From: a virus
IMG/VR virus record: IMGVR_UViG_3300028596_000035
Coordinates: 1-37,436 of that record
Strand: one strand, 5' to 3'
DNA: 37,436 nt
In this document: positions 15,874-24,691 of the stretch, one piece after another
Numbering within the stretch: the first letter of the stretch is position 1
Layout of the letters: every line of letters begins with the position of its first letter
The notes under the pieces: generated by a model
The model's database searches: none
The model's input: the letters and a program-made list of their open reading frames with translations, nothing else
What the model was told of the DNA's origin: nothing
Translations under genes and position numbers: made by a program

Positions 15874-16251
15874 ATGACCGACTTCATCACCGTTGCTGAC
15901 GTCGACCAGGCGCTCGGGCAGGGCTGGTCAGGCGACGGTGATGCAGTTCTCGCCGTCTCCATGGCCAATGGCTGGCTCACGGCCAAGATCAAGCGGGCGG
16001 TGCCAGATCCGGTGCCGAACGCGATCGTTACCGCTGGCGCGCAAGTGGCCAAGCTTGCTGCGGCCGGCAAGCTCTACAAGGACACCCAGCGCGAGGTGCA
16101 GAGCAAGTCGGTGTCGGCCCAATCTGGCACCTCGACCAGCAAGACCTATGTCGCGGGCTCCGTCGACCGCTCAGCTGGCGAAAACTTCGCCCTTGACCTC
16201 ATCGCTCCATGGATCCGCCGCTCTGGCACCGTGATGCTCAAGAGGACATGA
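15874..16251 (+). CDS. Head-tail connector (DnaT-like/gp6-type adaptor)
   Basis: 125 residues, helical and compact. The opening TDFITVADVDQALGQGW followed by ANGWLTAKI and IVTAGAQVAKLAAAGKLY fits adaptor proteins that bind under the portal; some databases describe such proteins as DnaT-like (from memory). It lies 3 nt after the HeH protein and 3 nt before the next connector gene. Confidence 0.65.
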   Translation: MTDFITVADVDQALGQGWSGDGDAVLAVSMANGWLTAKIKRAVPDPVPNAIVTAGAQVAKLAAAGKLYKDTQREVQSKSVSAQSGTSTSKTYVAGSVDRSAGENFALDLIAPWIRRSGTVMLKRT

Positions 16252-16254
16252 CCT

Positions 16255-16647
16255 ATGGGCATGCGCGATGAAATCCAGGCAGACCTGGCGGAAGCGTTTG
16301 ATGATCCTGATGGGCTGGCCGACACGGTAAAGCCCGTTGCTGGATCCCGCACGGTGAAGGGCGGTTACGACCCGGATATCGGTGGGACGGTGCCTGCCTC
16401 GACTTTCCACTACGCCGGTCGTGGCGTGTTCGGCAGCTATCTGGCCAAGGAGATCGACGGCACACGCATCCTAACCGAGGACGTGAGGCTGCTGGTGCTC
16501 CAGAACGAGCTTTTCGAGGTGCAGGTTGGCGCCGTCACCGACGTTACGGCGGCGCCCAAGATCGGCGACCAGGTGAGCGGGTTCCGCGCGCTCAACGTTT
16601 CCGAGGACCCGGCCCAGGCGACCTGGACCATTCAGTTGAGGAAGTGA
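16255..16647 (+). CDS. Head-closure/stopper protein
   Basis: 130 residues, beta-rich, with DDPDGLADTVKPVAG at the start and EVQVGAVTDVTAAPKIGDQV in the middle, a layout like small head-tail joining proteins (lambda FII/SPP1 gp16 type). ATG at 16255 and ATG at 16261 are both possible. Assigned mainly from size and order between connector and gp10-like gene. Confidence 0.65.
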   Translation: MGMRDEIQADLAEAFDDPDGLADTVKPVAGSRTVKGGYDPDIGGTVPASTFHYAGRGVFGSYLAKEIDGTRILTEDVRLLVLQNELFEVQVGAVTDVTAAPKIGDQVSGFRALNVSEDPAQATWTIQLRK

Positions 16648-16648
16648 A

Positions 16649-17323
16649 ATGGCGCGCGGCTCACACATGGCCCAGCGGTACGGCGGGCAGCAGGGCGGCT
16701 TCGCTGAAGCCATACGGGCATTCGCCGAGCAGGCGGAGCAAGCCCTGGACGCTACCTTCCGCGAGATCGTGATCGAGATCGGGAGCAGCGTTATCCGCAT
16801 GTCGCCTGTAGGTAATCCTGAGCTATGGGCGGCCAACGTGGCCCACCGGGCCAGGGCCAACAAAGCCGCTGATGAGTACGACTTCAAGGTCGCGGTGCGC
16901 AACACCCTGATCAACCTGAACCAGGACAACTTCACCAAGGCCGGTATGCTGCGCAAGAGCGTCAGGTACGCCAGGCCGCTGACCAAGGCAGAGCGCGAGC
17001 AGAACTTCTCTGTGAATGGTTTTGTGGCGGGCCAGGGGTATGTCGGCGGGCGCTTCCGTGGCAACTGGCAATTCTCCATCGATGCTCCGGTAACTGGCGA
17101 GCTCGATCGGATCGACCGATCTGGTAATGAGACCATCGCCGAACTGAAGGCGCAGGTCGCGGCGCTTACGGTCGGCCAGACCGCCTACATCGTGAATAAC
17201 CTGCCGTACGCAATCCCTCTCGAATACGGCCATTCGACCCAGGCGCCAGGCGGGATGGTCCGCGTAACACTGGCACGCTTCAAGGCCATCGTCGAAGAAG
17301 CCGTCAGGAGCAACCAGGTATGA
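16649..17323 (+). CDS. HK97 gp10-like neck/tail completion protein
   Basis: 224 residues; GAGGAAGTGAA precedes the ATG. The C-terminal part, YIVNNLPYAIPLEYGHSTQAP followed by GMVRVTLARF, is the hallmark of minor tail proteins of the lambda Z / HK97 gp10 type. These act at the head-tail interface, ending tail assembly. It overlaps the tail terminator gene by 4 nt. Longer than usual by an internal charged helix region. Confidence 0.8.
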   Translation: MARGSHMAQRYGGQQGGFAEAIRAFAEQAEQALDATFREIVIEIGSSVIRMSPVGNPELWAANVAHRARANKAADEYDFKVAVRNTLINLNQDNFTKAGMLRKSVRYARPLTKAEREQNFSVNGFVAGQGYVGGRFRGNWQFSIDAPVTGELDRIDRSGNETIAELKAQVAALTVGQTAYIVNNLPYAIPLEYGHSTQAPGGMVRVTLARFKAIVEEAVRSNQV

Positions 17324-17748
17324 GCCACGCGCGCGCACGCCAGGCGATTGAGATCAAACTGGTCGCCTGGGCAGCCGCTCGCCCGATCCGGGTTGCGCAC
17401 ATGGAGGAGGGCTTCGAGGCCGCTCCGGGCGAAACCTACCTCCGGGCTTTCCTACTGCCGGCCAGCACCATCACCCGCTACTTGGCTGCAGAGGCCTATG
17501 AGTACCGGGGCATCTACCAGATCAGCATCGTCTGCCCGGCGGGCCAGGCCCTGGCCACTGCCGAGACTCTGGTCGATGAGCTCAGCACGCTGTTTCGCGT
17601 CGACACTGAGCTCAGCCGCAACGGCTTCGAAGGACTGATCGTCGAGCCGCTAGAGCAGGGGCCCACCATCACCGAGCCGGCGATCTACACGGTCCCGGCC
17701 AGCGTCACCTACCAGGGTGTCGCAGACCAACCGCCCGCTGGGGCATAA
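17320..17748 (+). CDS. Tail terminator protein (lambda U-like, DUF4128-type)
   Basis: 142 residues. Alternating strands and helices (AIEIKLVAWAA, YLRAFLLPA, YRGIYQISIV, LVDELSTLF) match the tail terminator fold. It caps the tail tube when the tape-measure length is reached. It lies between the gp10-like and tube genes, as in lambda Z-U-V. A hairpin without T-tract (CCGCCG/CGGCGG, 17753-17766) follows it. Confidence 0.78.
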   Translation: MSHARARQAIEIKLVAWAAARPIRVAHMEEGFEAAPGETYLRAFLLPASTITRYLAAEAYEYRGIYQISIVCPAGQALATAETLVDELSTLFRVDTELSRNGFEGLIVEPLEQGPTITEPAIYTVPASVTYQGVADQPPAGA

Positions 17749-17787
17749 CCAACCGCCGCCCGGCGGGCATCAATGAGGAAATACACC

Positions 17788-18447
17788 ATGGCCGCACGCT
17801 TCCCGCTGCCGAACGGAGCTACGCTCGAGATCGCCAGAGTCATTGGCGCCGCCGTAGCGTTCTCGGCACTCACCAACGCAAAGCCGCCGGTGGCGACCGC
17901 TGCCGGTCACACTATCCAGAACGGCGACGTACTGCTTGTTAATTCCGGTTGGGCGCTCATCAGCGACCGCGCCGTCAAAGCGTCCAACGTCGCCGATGAC
18001 GCTTTCTCCCTGGCCGGCCTCGATACCAGCGACGCAGAAAAATTCACCGCAGGCGCTGGTGCGGGGTCCGTGTACCCGCTTTCCGACTGGGTTCAGATCT
18101 CGAAGGTCACGTCGTTCAATTCGGCCGGTGGCGAGCAGCAGTACGCGACCGTTGGTTATCTGGAAGATGACGACGACAAGCAGTTCCCCACCAACCGAAG
18201 CCCGACCACCTTGTCGATCGTGGTCGAAGACCAGCCAGCCGCCCCATACGTGCAGGCCGTCGAGGGTTACGACGCTTCCAAAGAGCTCGCGGTGATCCGC
18301 ATGAAGTTGCGCAATGGCGACCAGATCCTCTATCCGGGTTACGTGAGCATCACTCCCGATCCGACCATGGAACGTAACAACGTCATGACGCGCACCATCA
18401 GTGTCGGCCTGTCTGCTCGCTCCCTCCGTTACCTCGCTGGCGCCTAA
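17788..18447 (+). CDS. Major tail tube protein
   Basis: 219 residues from ATG at 17788. An ATG at 17773 is in frame but forms part of the ribosome-binding sequence (TGAGGAAA), so the later start is preferred. The sequence is beta-rich (ATVGYLEDDDDKQFP, TLSIVVEDQ, VIRMKLRNGDQILYPGYVSI) as for tube proteins of the lambda V type. It forms the stacked rings through which DNA passes. Confidence 0.8.
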   Translation: MAARFPLPNGATLEIARVIGAAVAFSALTNAKPPVATAAGHTIQNGDVLLVNSGWALISDRAVKASNVADDAFSLAGLDTSDAEKFTAGAGAGSVYPLSDWVQISKVTSFNSAGGEQQYATVGYLEDDDDKQFPTNRSPTTLSIVVEDQPAAPYVQAVEGYDASKELAVIRMKLRNGDQILYPGYVSITPDPTMERNNVMTRTISVGLSARSLRYLAGA

Positions 18448-18455
18448 GGAATCCC

Positions 18456-18839
18456 ATGGCCAAGATCAAGATTGCCCAAGACCCAACCTTCAAGGCTGAT
18501 GTGCAGATTCCTCGTGTTGGCTCCGACCCGGTAACGGTCAGCTTCGATTTCCGCTATCTGGACCGTGTCGCTCTGGCCGAGATGTTTGATCGCTGGAACA
18601 CAGCCCGCGACGCCTGGGCCGACAAGGCAAAGGAAGAGGGCATCAGTTGGAAGGAGGCCACGGCTGCCGAGATCCAGCTTCAGGCCGAACAGCTCAAGGA
18701 TATCTTGGTCGGCTGGGATCTCGACGACGCGTTCAGTGACGATGCCATCCTCGACCTGGTGCGTACCTGCACGAGTGCGCCAAGGACTGTCATCGAGGTG
18801 TTCCAGAATGCATACAGCCCGGCTCGCTTGGGAAACTGA
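18456..18839 (+). CDS. Tail assembly chaperone, short form (G-like)
   Basis: 127 residues ending at TGA 18837-18839. The last codons are TTG GGA AAC TGA, which carry the slippery heptamer G GGA AAC. The first domain (PTFKADVQIPRVGSD, VSFDFRYLDRVALAEMF) matches tail assembly chaperones placed between tube and tape measure. In lambda, gpG and gpGT coat the tape measure and recruit tube subunits. Confidence 0.85.
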   Translation: MAKIKIAQDPTFKADVQIPRVGSDPVTVSFDFRYLDRVALAEMFDRWNTARDAWADKAKEEGISWKEATAAEIQLQAEQLKDILVGWDLDDAFSDDAILDLVRTCTSAPRTVIEVFQNAYSPARLGN

Positions 18840-19153
18840 GGGCGGCGGCCCGAGCCTGCTATGAGCGTGGCCCGTCTGCCGAGCAGCTAGCGGTCTTGGG
18901 GCTTACGCCGGACGACATCGATGAGGAAGCGGTAGAGGTCTGGCCGGACGCCTGGCCAGCCTTTCGCCTGTTCGAGGCAATGTCCACCCAGTGGCGGACG
19001 GGTATGGGCGGTGCTTCGGGTCTTGATTACTCAATCATCCCGGCCATCGCCTCGATGCTCGGTATCAAGCGTCGCGACCTTCCCGACATTTTTCCCGACC
19101 TCCGCGTTATGGAGGCCGAGGCCTTGGCCGTCATGGCTGAATCAGTGGAGTAG
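18456..19153 (+). CDS. Tail assembly chaperone, -1 frameshift fusion (GT-like)
   Basis: A ribosomal slip of -1 at 18830-18836 joins the G-like frame to a frame that stays open to TAG 19151-19153, giving about 232 residues. The added part continues KLRAAARACYERGP and contains LGLTPDDIDEEAVEVWPDAW, resembling DUF1799-type second domains (from memory). The second frame has only a TTG (18896) and no good ribosome-binding site, which supports production by frameshift. It ends 3 nt before the tape measure gene. Confidence 0.85.
18830..18836 (+). other. Programmed -1 frameshift site GGGAAAC
   Basis: The heptamer is in the correct phase (X XXY YYZ) for tandem slippage, and the zero-frame stop follows it directly. 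Lambda uses GGGAAAG at the equivalent position. A GC-rich stretch with GGCGGCGGCCCGAG downstream could add structure. Confidence 0.85.
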
Positions 19154-19156
19154 AGC

Positions 19157-22066
19157 ATGACCACCATTGCCGAACTGGGCATCCGGGTTGATTCCGGCGA
19201 TGCCGCGCACGCCGCGACGGACCTGGACAAGCTGGTTGAGGCTGGTGGTCGCGCCGAAAAGGCTGCTGCTGGTGTCGAGCAGAGTGCGAAGAAGGCTGGC
19301 CAGGCCCTTCGCGGGCAGGCTGATGACCTTGGCCAGCTGCTCGGCGAGATCGATCCGACGGTTAAAGCGCTGGGCCGCCTGGACGAGCTGGAAAGCCGCT
19401 TGGCCAAGCAGAAGAAGTTCCTCGACCCCGAGATCTTCAGCGAGTACCAGGGCAAGATCCAGCAGTCCCGAGAGGTGCTGACCCGTTTTGACGATTCGCT
19501 GACTCGCACCGGTAATACCGCCAAACAAAACGCCGCGGCGCTCCGTGGTGTGCCGGCGCAGTTCACCGACATCTTTGTCTCGCTGCAGGGCGGCCAGGAA
19601 CCGCTGACCGTACTGCTGCAGCAGGGCGGCCAGCTCAAGGATATGTTCGGCGGCATCGGGCCGGCGGCGAAGGCCTTGGGCGGCTACGTGCTTGGCCTGG
19701 TCAACCCGTTCACCGTCGCTGCCGCTGCCGCCGGTGCGCTGGCCTTGGCCTACCACAAGGGCAGCCAGGAGGCCGACGAGTACAACAAAGCGATCATTTT
19801 CACCGGAAACGCCGCGGGTACTAGCGCCGATCAGCTGGCATCCATGGCCCAGCAGGTGAGTGCCACTATCGGCACAACTGGCGCCGCGGCCGAAGTACTG
19901 ACCAAGCTCGCCGGTAATGGGAAAATCGCTACCGTTAGCTTCGAAGCGATCACCGAAGCCGCAATCAGTATGGAAAAGGCCACAGGCCGTTCCATCGATG
20001 AAACTGTTGCCGAGTTCGCCAAGATCGCCAAAGACCCAGTCGCGGCCGCCAAAGAGCTGAACGACCAGTACAACTTCCTGACGGCATCCGTCTACTCGCA
20101 GATCGTGGCCTTGAAGGAGCAGGGCGACACCATCGGCGCAACCAGACTGCTGACCGACAGCTACGCCGACGCCATCAGGACCAGAACTGGAGAGGTCACG
20201 CAAAACCTCGGCCTGATCGAAAGCGCCTGGAAAGGAATCAAGAGTGCCGCTGCTGAGGCTCTCGACGCCACGCTGGGTGTTGGTCGGGCGCAGACCTTGG
20301 AGCAGCAGGCGGAGGTGATTCGCCAGCGGCTGCAGACCAACCAGGGCCGTGGTGGGCGCGCCGCTGCCATGGGAATCGAAACCCGGGACACCGAGAACGA
20401 CCAGAAGCAGCTTGCCTTTCTGGAGATGCAGATTGAGGCAGAGCAGAACAGGGTCAAGTTCGTTGAGGAGTACCGGGAAAGCCAAAGGAAGTCGATTCTC
20501 GCCCAGGACGCGCTGAACGGTCAGCTGAAGGCCAGCGACAGCAATGCGGTGAAGCTGAAGGTACGATTGGTAGAGATCGGCAAACTGGCCAAGGATTCGG
20601 CTTCCGGGAATGGTGGCAGGATTTATACCGAGGCTGAGTTGAATCAGCTCCGTGAAGCCGCCAAAAAGCAGTTTGCCGATAAACCTGTCAGCGGCGGATC
20701 GGTCAACCTGGCCGGTTTCAACGACTCCAAGAACTCGCTCACCTCGATTCTCGCCGAGTACAAGAACCACCAGAAGGAGCTGGATGCAGCCCAGAAGGCC
20801 GGCATCATCTCCCAGGAGTCGTACGCGGCACAGCGCGCGGCGATCATCGAGCAGCAGAAGGGCGAGGTAACCAACGCCTACCAGGCGGAGATTGCGGCGC
20901 TAGAAGCTGTAAAGGGCAAGGCAGACACCTCCGCCGCCCAGCGGGTCCAGTTGGACCAGAAGATTGCCGATGCCCGGGCCAACATGGTCAAGGCGCAGAA
21001 GGACGCCGATTCGGAACTGGCGGTACTGGCCACGAACGAGGAAGGGCGACTGCGCAAGCAGGCCCAGGCGGTGCAGACCTACACCAGCGCGCTGGGCCAG
21101 CAGGTGGAGGCGCTGCGCTCACAGGGGCAGCGATCTGCTGAAGGCCTTGGCCTGGGTGACCGCCAGCGCGGCTTACAGGACCAGCAGAACGGTATCACCG
21201 ACCGGATCAACCAGCAGAAACTGGACTTGGCCAACCAGTACGGTGATGGCTCCCGCGGCATGAGCCTCGACGAGTACAACCAGAAGCTGGCGGCGCTCGA
21301 CAAGACCCAGCGGGACATGCAGGAAACTGCGATCGCCAACTACAACGACATGACCGCTGCCCAGGGCAGCTGGAGCGCTGGCGCGTCGTCGGCCTTTCAG
21401 AACTACCTGGAGTCGGCACGGGATGTTGCCGGCCAGACCAAGAGCCTGTTCACCAACGCCTTCAGCTCGATGGAAGATGCTGTCGCGAATTTCGCCATAT
21501 CCGGCAAGTTCTCGTTCGGGGACTTCACCAAGTCGATCCTTGCGGATATGGCTCGGATTGCTACCCGACAGGCTTCTTCCAGCCTGCTGTCGAGCATCGG
21601 CGGTAGCGCGCTGAGTGCTTGGTTCGGTGGCGGCGGTACACCGGCGTCAGCAGGCTCCACTCAGGCCGGTTACAGCCCGCAGATCATGGACAGCTTTGTC
21701 TCTGGTCAACGTGCCGTCGGCGGCCCGGTAGCGGCGAACTCGCTCTACCAGGTCAACGAACTGGGTCCGGAGCTGCTGAATCAGGGAGGGAAGACCTACC
21801 TGATGATGGGGGCTGAGGGCGGCACGATCACGCCGCTCGGAACCGGGCCTTTTTCGGCCGCAGCTGCTGGTGGGGGAGGTGGAACGGTGATCCATGTGTC
21901 GGTGAGCATTGATGGCGAAGGAAACGCCGCTTCGTCGACCGATACCGCTGGATACGAGCAGTTCGGCAGCGAGCTCGCGACTTTTGTCGAGCAAAAGTAC
22001 AACCAGATGATGGCCAAGGATCTCAGGCAGGGTGGCCGCATCAACACTGCATTGAAGGGGCGCTGA
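19157..22066 (+). CDS. Tail tape measure protein (lambda H-like)
   Basis: 969 residues, the longest helical protein of the tail module. Long coiled-coil regions (about 30-115 and 400-720), a hydrophobic segment near 175-202 (GGYVLGLVNPFTVAAAAAG) and the C-terminal lambda-type domain (SFGDFTKSILADMARIATRQASSSL, landmark near 785-810; then GGP and GPELL motifs). It sets tail length and enters the host envelope during DNA injection. It overlaps the M-like gene by one base (TGATG). Confidence 0.93.
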   Translation: MTTIAELGIRVDSGDAAHAATDLDKLVEAGGRAEKAAAGVEQSAKKAGQALRGQADDLGQLLGEIDPTVKALGRLDELESRLAKQKKFLDPEIFSEYQGKIQQSREVLTRFDDSLTRTGNTAKQNAAALRGVPAQFTDIFVSLQGGQEPLTVLLQQGGQLKDMFGGIGPAAKALGGYVLGLVNPFTVAAAAAGALALAYHKGSQEADEYNKAIIFTGNAAGTSADQLASMAQQVSATIGTTGAAAEVLTKLAGNGKIATVSFEAITEAAISMEKATGRSIDETVAEFAKIAKDPVAAAKELNDQYNFLTASVYSQIVALKEQGDTIGATRLLTDSYADAIRTRTGEVTQNLGLIESAWKGIKSAAAEALDATLGVGRAQTLEQQAEVIRQRLQTNQGRGGRAAAMGIETRDTENDQKQLAFLEMQIEAEQNRVKFVEEYRESQRKSILAQDALNGQLKASDSNAVKLKVRLVEIGKLAKDSASGNGGRIYTEAELNQLREAAKKQFADKPVSGGSVNLAGFNDSKNSLTSILAEYKNHQKELDAAQKAGIISQESYAAQRAAIIEQQKGEVTNAYQAEIAALEAVKGKADTSAAQRVQLDQKIADARANMVKAQKDADSELAVLATNEEGRLRKQAQAVQTYTSALGQQVEALRSQGQRSAEGLGLGDRQRGLQDQQNGITDRINQQKLDLANQYGDGSRGMSLDEYNQKLAALDKTQRDMQETAIANYNDMTAAQGSWSAGASSAFQNYLESARDVAGQTKSLFTNAFSSMEDAVANFAISGKFSFGDFTKSILADMARIATRQASSSLLSSIGGSALSAWFGGGGTPASAGSTQAGYSPQIMDSFVSGQRAVGGPVAANSLYQVNELGPELLNQGGKTYLMMGAEGGTITPLGTGPFSAAAAGGGGGTVIHVSVSIDGEGNAASSTDTAGYEQFGSELATFVEQKYNQMMAKDLRQGGRINTALKGR

Positions 22067-22404
22067 TGGCGATCGAGACATACACCTGGCGGCTGCAGTC
22101 CGGCGATCAGGGCGAGTTCACCTTTGCGGTTCGGACCAAACGCTTCGCGGATGGATACGAGCAGTCAGTGGGCGAAAGCTTGAACAATCGTTCGCAGTCC
22201 TGGCCTATCACGTACACCGGCACCAAGGAGCGAGTGAAGGTCGTTAAGGCCTTCCTCGATCGCCACAAGGGTGCCAAGGCCTTTCTGTGGACGCCGCCGC
22301 TGGGAGAGTTGGGCCTATACAAGTGTGCCGGCTATCAGCTCAGCAATCGCGGCGGCCTGATCTACGCCCTGACCGCAACCTTCACTCAGACATTCCATCC
22401 GTAA
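22066..22404 (+). CDS. Minor tail protein M-like
   Basis: 112 residues. ETYTWRLQSGDQGEF, RTKRFADGYEQSVG and a C-terminal ALTATFTQTF strand match the lambda minor tail protein M family. It is part of the distal tail/tip assembly and follows the tape measure directly, as in lambda H-M-L. Confidence 0.88.
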   Translation: MAIETYTWRLQSGDQGEFTFAVRTKRFADGYEQSVGESLNNRSQSWPITYTGTKERVKVVKAFLDRHKGAKAFLWTPPLGELGLYKCAGYQLSNRGGLIYALTATFTQTFHP

Positions 22405-22413
22405 GGCCGACCC

Positions 22414-23166
22414 ATGCCCCTGATCAGAGATATCCAGAAGCTGGAGCCCGGCGACGAGGTGATCCTCTTCGAAATAGACGGCTCCGAATACGGTGCCGAC
22501 GTGCTGCGTTTCCACGGTCATGCGATCCCACACTCGCCGGAAGAGTTGGCTGCAGCTGGGGCTGATGCCGATCAACTGCCGGCCAAGTCGATCTTCTGGC
22601 AGGGCAACGAGTATGCGGCCTGGCCAGTGCAGATCGAAGGTATTGGGGCGGACAGCAACGGCTCTGCAACCCGGCCGACATTGTCAGCCGGCAACGTCAA
22701 CGGCCGTATCACTGCGCTGTGCCTGGCGTTCGACGACCTGCTGAAGTTCCAGCTGACCGTGCGCGAGACCCTTGCCCAGTACCTGGATGCTGAGAACTTC
22801 CCGGGCGGTAATCCCGAAGCGGACCCGACCCAGGAAGCGCTCGAGATCTGGTATATCGACCAGAAGACCGGCGAAGACGGCGAGATGGTCGTGTGGGAGC
22901 TCTCTTCACCGGGCGAAATCGACGGCTTTGGTCTGCCGGGCCGGCAGATGACCACCTTCTGCCACTGGGCCATGACCAATGGCTATCGGGGCCCTGACTG
23001 CAACTACACCGGCGCCGCAATGTTCGACGACGAGGACAACCCCACGGACGACCCTTCGAAGGACCAGTGCAAGGGCTGCCTCAGCTCCTGCAAGTTGCGC
23101 TTCGGCGAAACCAACGAGCTTTCCTTCGGCGGCTTCCCGGCCGTATCCCTGATCGCACGGAGCTGA
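22414..23166 (+). CDS. Minor tail protein L-like, probable Fe-S protein
   Basis: 250 residues. A C-terminal cysteine cluster (C183, C196, C219, C222, C226; CKGCLSSCK) corresponds to the cysteines of lambda gpL, which bind a [4Fe-4S] cluster. The N-terminal part (DIQKLEPGDEVILFEIDGSEYG) is the tail-hub domain. It helps build the tail tip with M, K, I and J. Confidence 0.9.
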   Translation: MPLIRDIQKLEPGDEVILFEIDGSEYGADVLRFHGHAIPHSPEELAAAGADADQLPAKSIFWQGNEYAAWPVQIEGIGADSNGSATRPTLSAGNVNGRITALCLAFDDLLKFQLTVRETLAQYLDAENFPGGNPEADPTQEALEIWYIDQKTGEDGEMVVWELSSPGEIDGFGLPGRQMTTFCHWAMTNGYRGPDCNYTGAAMFDDEDNPTDDPSKDQCKGCLSSCKLRFGETNELSFGGFPAVSLIARS

Positions 23167-23168
23167 CC

Positions 23169-23924
23169 ATGCGCAAACACATCCTGACCGCCGTGCAAGC
23201 GCACGCCGCGGCTGAGTACCCACGCGAGTGCTGCGGTCTGATCCTGGCCGTAGGCCGCAAGCAGATCTATGTGCCGTGCACCAACACTGCGAGCGACCCG
23301 GGCGAAGAGTTCCGGATCGCGCCGGAGGAGTACGCTGCCGCGGAAGACCAGGGCGAAGTGATCGGCATTGTGCATTCTCACCCTGACGCTACCAGCAGGC
23401 CGTCACCGCGCGACCTGGCGATGTGCGAAGCCACAGCGCTGCCTTGGCATATCTTGTCTTGGCCGGAGGGTGACCTTCGGACTATCACCCCAAGTGGCAG
23501 CGTGCCGCTGCTTGGCCGGCCATTCGTGCACGGTGCCTGGGACTGTTGGCAGGCCTGCGCGGACTGGTACCAGCGGGAGTGGGGGCTGGAGTTCCCGGCC
23601 TATGCCCGGGAGGACGGGTGGTGGGAGCGGGCAGCCGGGCCAAGTTTGTACGAGCAAGCCTACGAGGCGGCGGGGTTCTACCAGGTCGACCGGCCGCAGC
23701 GCGGCGACATGATCGTCATGGAGGTGGGGCGCACGGCGCACCCGAACCATGCCGGGATTTACCTGGGCACTGACCCGCAACTACCGGGCGAGCAGGTCCA
23801 GGTGTTTGGCCAGGGGCCATTCCTGCTGCACCACCTGTACGGCAGGCCATCAGAAATTATCGTGTTCGGCGGGCCATGGCTCGACCGGACGCGCCTTGTG
23901 TTGCGCCATCGAGACGCGAAGTGA
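23169..23924 (+). CDS. Tail tip peptidase K-like (JAMM plus NlpC/P60)
   Basis: 251 residues from ATG at 23169 (GGAGCTGACC upstream; the frame remains open to 23067 without a good start). Domain 1 is a JAB/MPN metalloprotease with H69-S-H71-P and S79-P-R-D82. Domain 2 is NlpC/P60, with catalytic C126 in GAWDCWQ and H194 in PNHAGIYLG. This two-domain arrangement is that of lambda gpK, thought to process tail tip proteins or cut peptidoglycan on entry. Confidence 0.92.
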   Translation: MRKHILTAVQAHAAAEYPRECCGLILAVGRKQIYVPCTNTASDPGEEFRIAPEEYAAAEDQGEVIGIVHSHPDATSRPSPRDLAMCEATALPWHILSWPEGDLRTITPSGSVPLLGRPFVHGAWDCWQACADWYQREWGLEFPAYAREDGWWERAAGPSLYEQAYEAAGFYQVDRPQRGDMIVMEVGRTAHPNHAGIYLGTDPQLPGEQVQVFGQGPFLLHHLYGRPSEIIVFGGPWLDRTRLVLRHRDAK

Positions 23925-23949
23925 AGCGGCAAGGCCGCAGGAGAAGAAC

Positions 23950-24384
23950 ATGCAGCGTTACATGCTGACGATTTTTGACCTGTTCACGATGAACGGGAGC
24001 GACGCGTGCAGCGCCCAGGCCGTGGTTGCGATCATAGATGGTGAGCAGGAGGTCGACCGTTTCACCATCAGCGGCAAGTGCCAAAATCCGAACGGGTACC
24101 GACGCGGCTACACCGGTAAGCCTGGCCTTACCGCGCAGTTGCTATCTGGCCCAGATGGGGCCAGTTTCGCCTGGGCCGTGGATGAAGCTGGCCCGTATCA
24201 GACTACCATCGCCTGGCGTCGGCACCTTAGCAACCCTCCTGATCGCGCACCAATCGAGGTGGATGTGCAGGATGGGCGCGCCGAGTACTTGCTCAACGGC
24301 CCATATACCTTGGGTGAAGGGGGAAAAATCGAGGTCATCAACGGCAAGCTGCTCTTCACTGGGGGCAGCTTCAAGGTCACCTGA
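23950..24384 (+). CDS. Hypothetical protein between K-like and immunity locus
   Basis: 144 residues from ATG 23950 with AGGAGAAG upstream. It is soluble, with several short beta strands (YMLTIFDLF, AVVAIIDGEQEVDRF, SFAWAVDEAGPYQ) and ends GGSFKVT. No family recognised. Lambda has gene I at this point; here the I-like gene is 2.6 kb further on because of the inserted locus. It could be a phage tail accessory protein or the first gene of the insertion. Its end overlaps the leftward gene below by 8 nt. Confidence 0.7.
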   Translation: MQRYMLTIFDLFTMNGSDACSAQAVVAIIDGEQEVDRFTISGKCQNPNGYRRGYTGKPGLTAQLLSGPDGASFAWAVDEAGPYQTTIAWRRHLSNPPDRAPIEVDVQDGRAEYLLNGPYTLGEGGKIEVINGKLLFTGGSFKVT

Positions 24385-24631
24385 GGCTGCCGAACACTCG
24401 AGCGAAGTTTCCATCTCCGAAGAAGTTGAGGTTGTCGGCAAGAATCAGCGCGAACCCAGAGCCAATGGCCTTGAGTTCATCGTAAATGGTGGCGAAGTCA
24501 GATTCGGAAAGAAAGGTAATAGCTCCGCATCCAACCGCTACTCCACGGTAGGCATGTTTCTCGGCAACGGGGATGTATTCTTCCTTCGTGGTCACAATCA
24601 CGTAAGGGAAAATCGTCTGTCCTGGGTTCAC
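24377..24631 (-). CDS. Small hypothetical protein, leftward
   Basis: 84 residues from GTG 24631, with AGGAGG 5 nt upstream, a strong sign of a real start. The protein is soluble: IFPYVIVTTKEEYIPVAE, then a central GVAVGCGAITFLSESDFATIYDELKAIGSGFA. No family recognised. It lies downstream of the mnt-like gene on the same strand, with a 181-nt gap holding an 11-bp inverted repeat, so it may be expressed in the lysogen. Confidence 0.65.
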   Translation of the reverse strand: MNPGQTIFPYVIVTTKEEYIPVAEKHAYRGVAVGCGAITFLSESDFATIYDELKAIGSGFALILADNLNFFGDGNFARVFGSLR

Positions 24632-24652
24632 ATCGACCTCCTAGGTCATCAA

Positions 24653-24691
24653 TGCCCCAGTCCATGGGCTTTCCAGCAACGGACTGGGGCA
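24653..24691. repeat. Perfect 11-bp inverted repeat
   Basis: TGCCCCAGTCC at 24653-24663 and GGACTGGGGCA at 24681-24691 with a 17-nt loop, in the gap upstream of the leftward 84-residue gene. Read leftward it lies in the probable 5' untranslated region, ending 17 nt before the ribosome-binding site. There is no T-tract on either side. It could be an operator or an RNA hairpin controlling expression. Another small hairpin (CATCC/GGATG) lies near 24750. Confidence 0.5.

Noticed and set aside
18896-19153. Independent 85-codon gene starting at TTG
   Set aside because: It has no ribosome-binding site and is better explained as the -1 frameshift extension of the G-like gene at GGGAAAC.
19142-20770. 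542-codon leftward open frame opposite the tape measure gene
   Set aside because: Shadow of a high-GC coding strand; no start signal and no recognisable domain.
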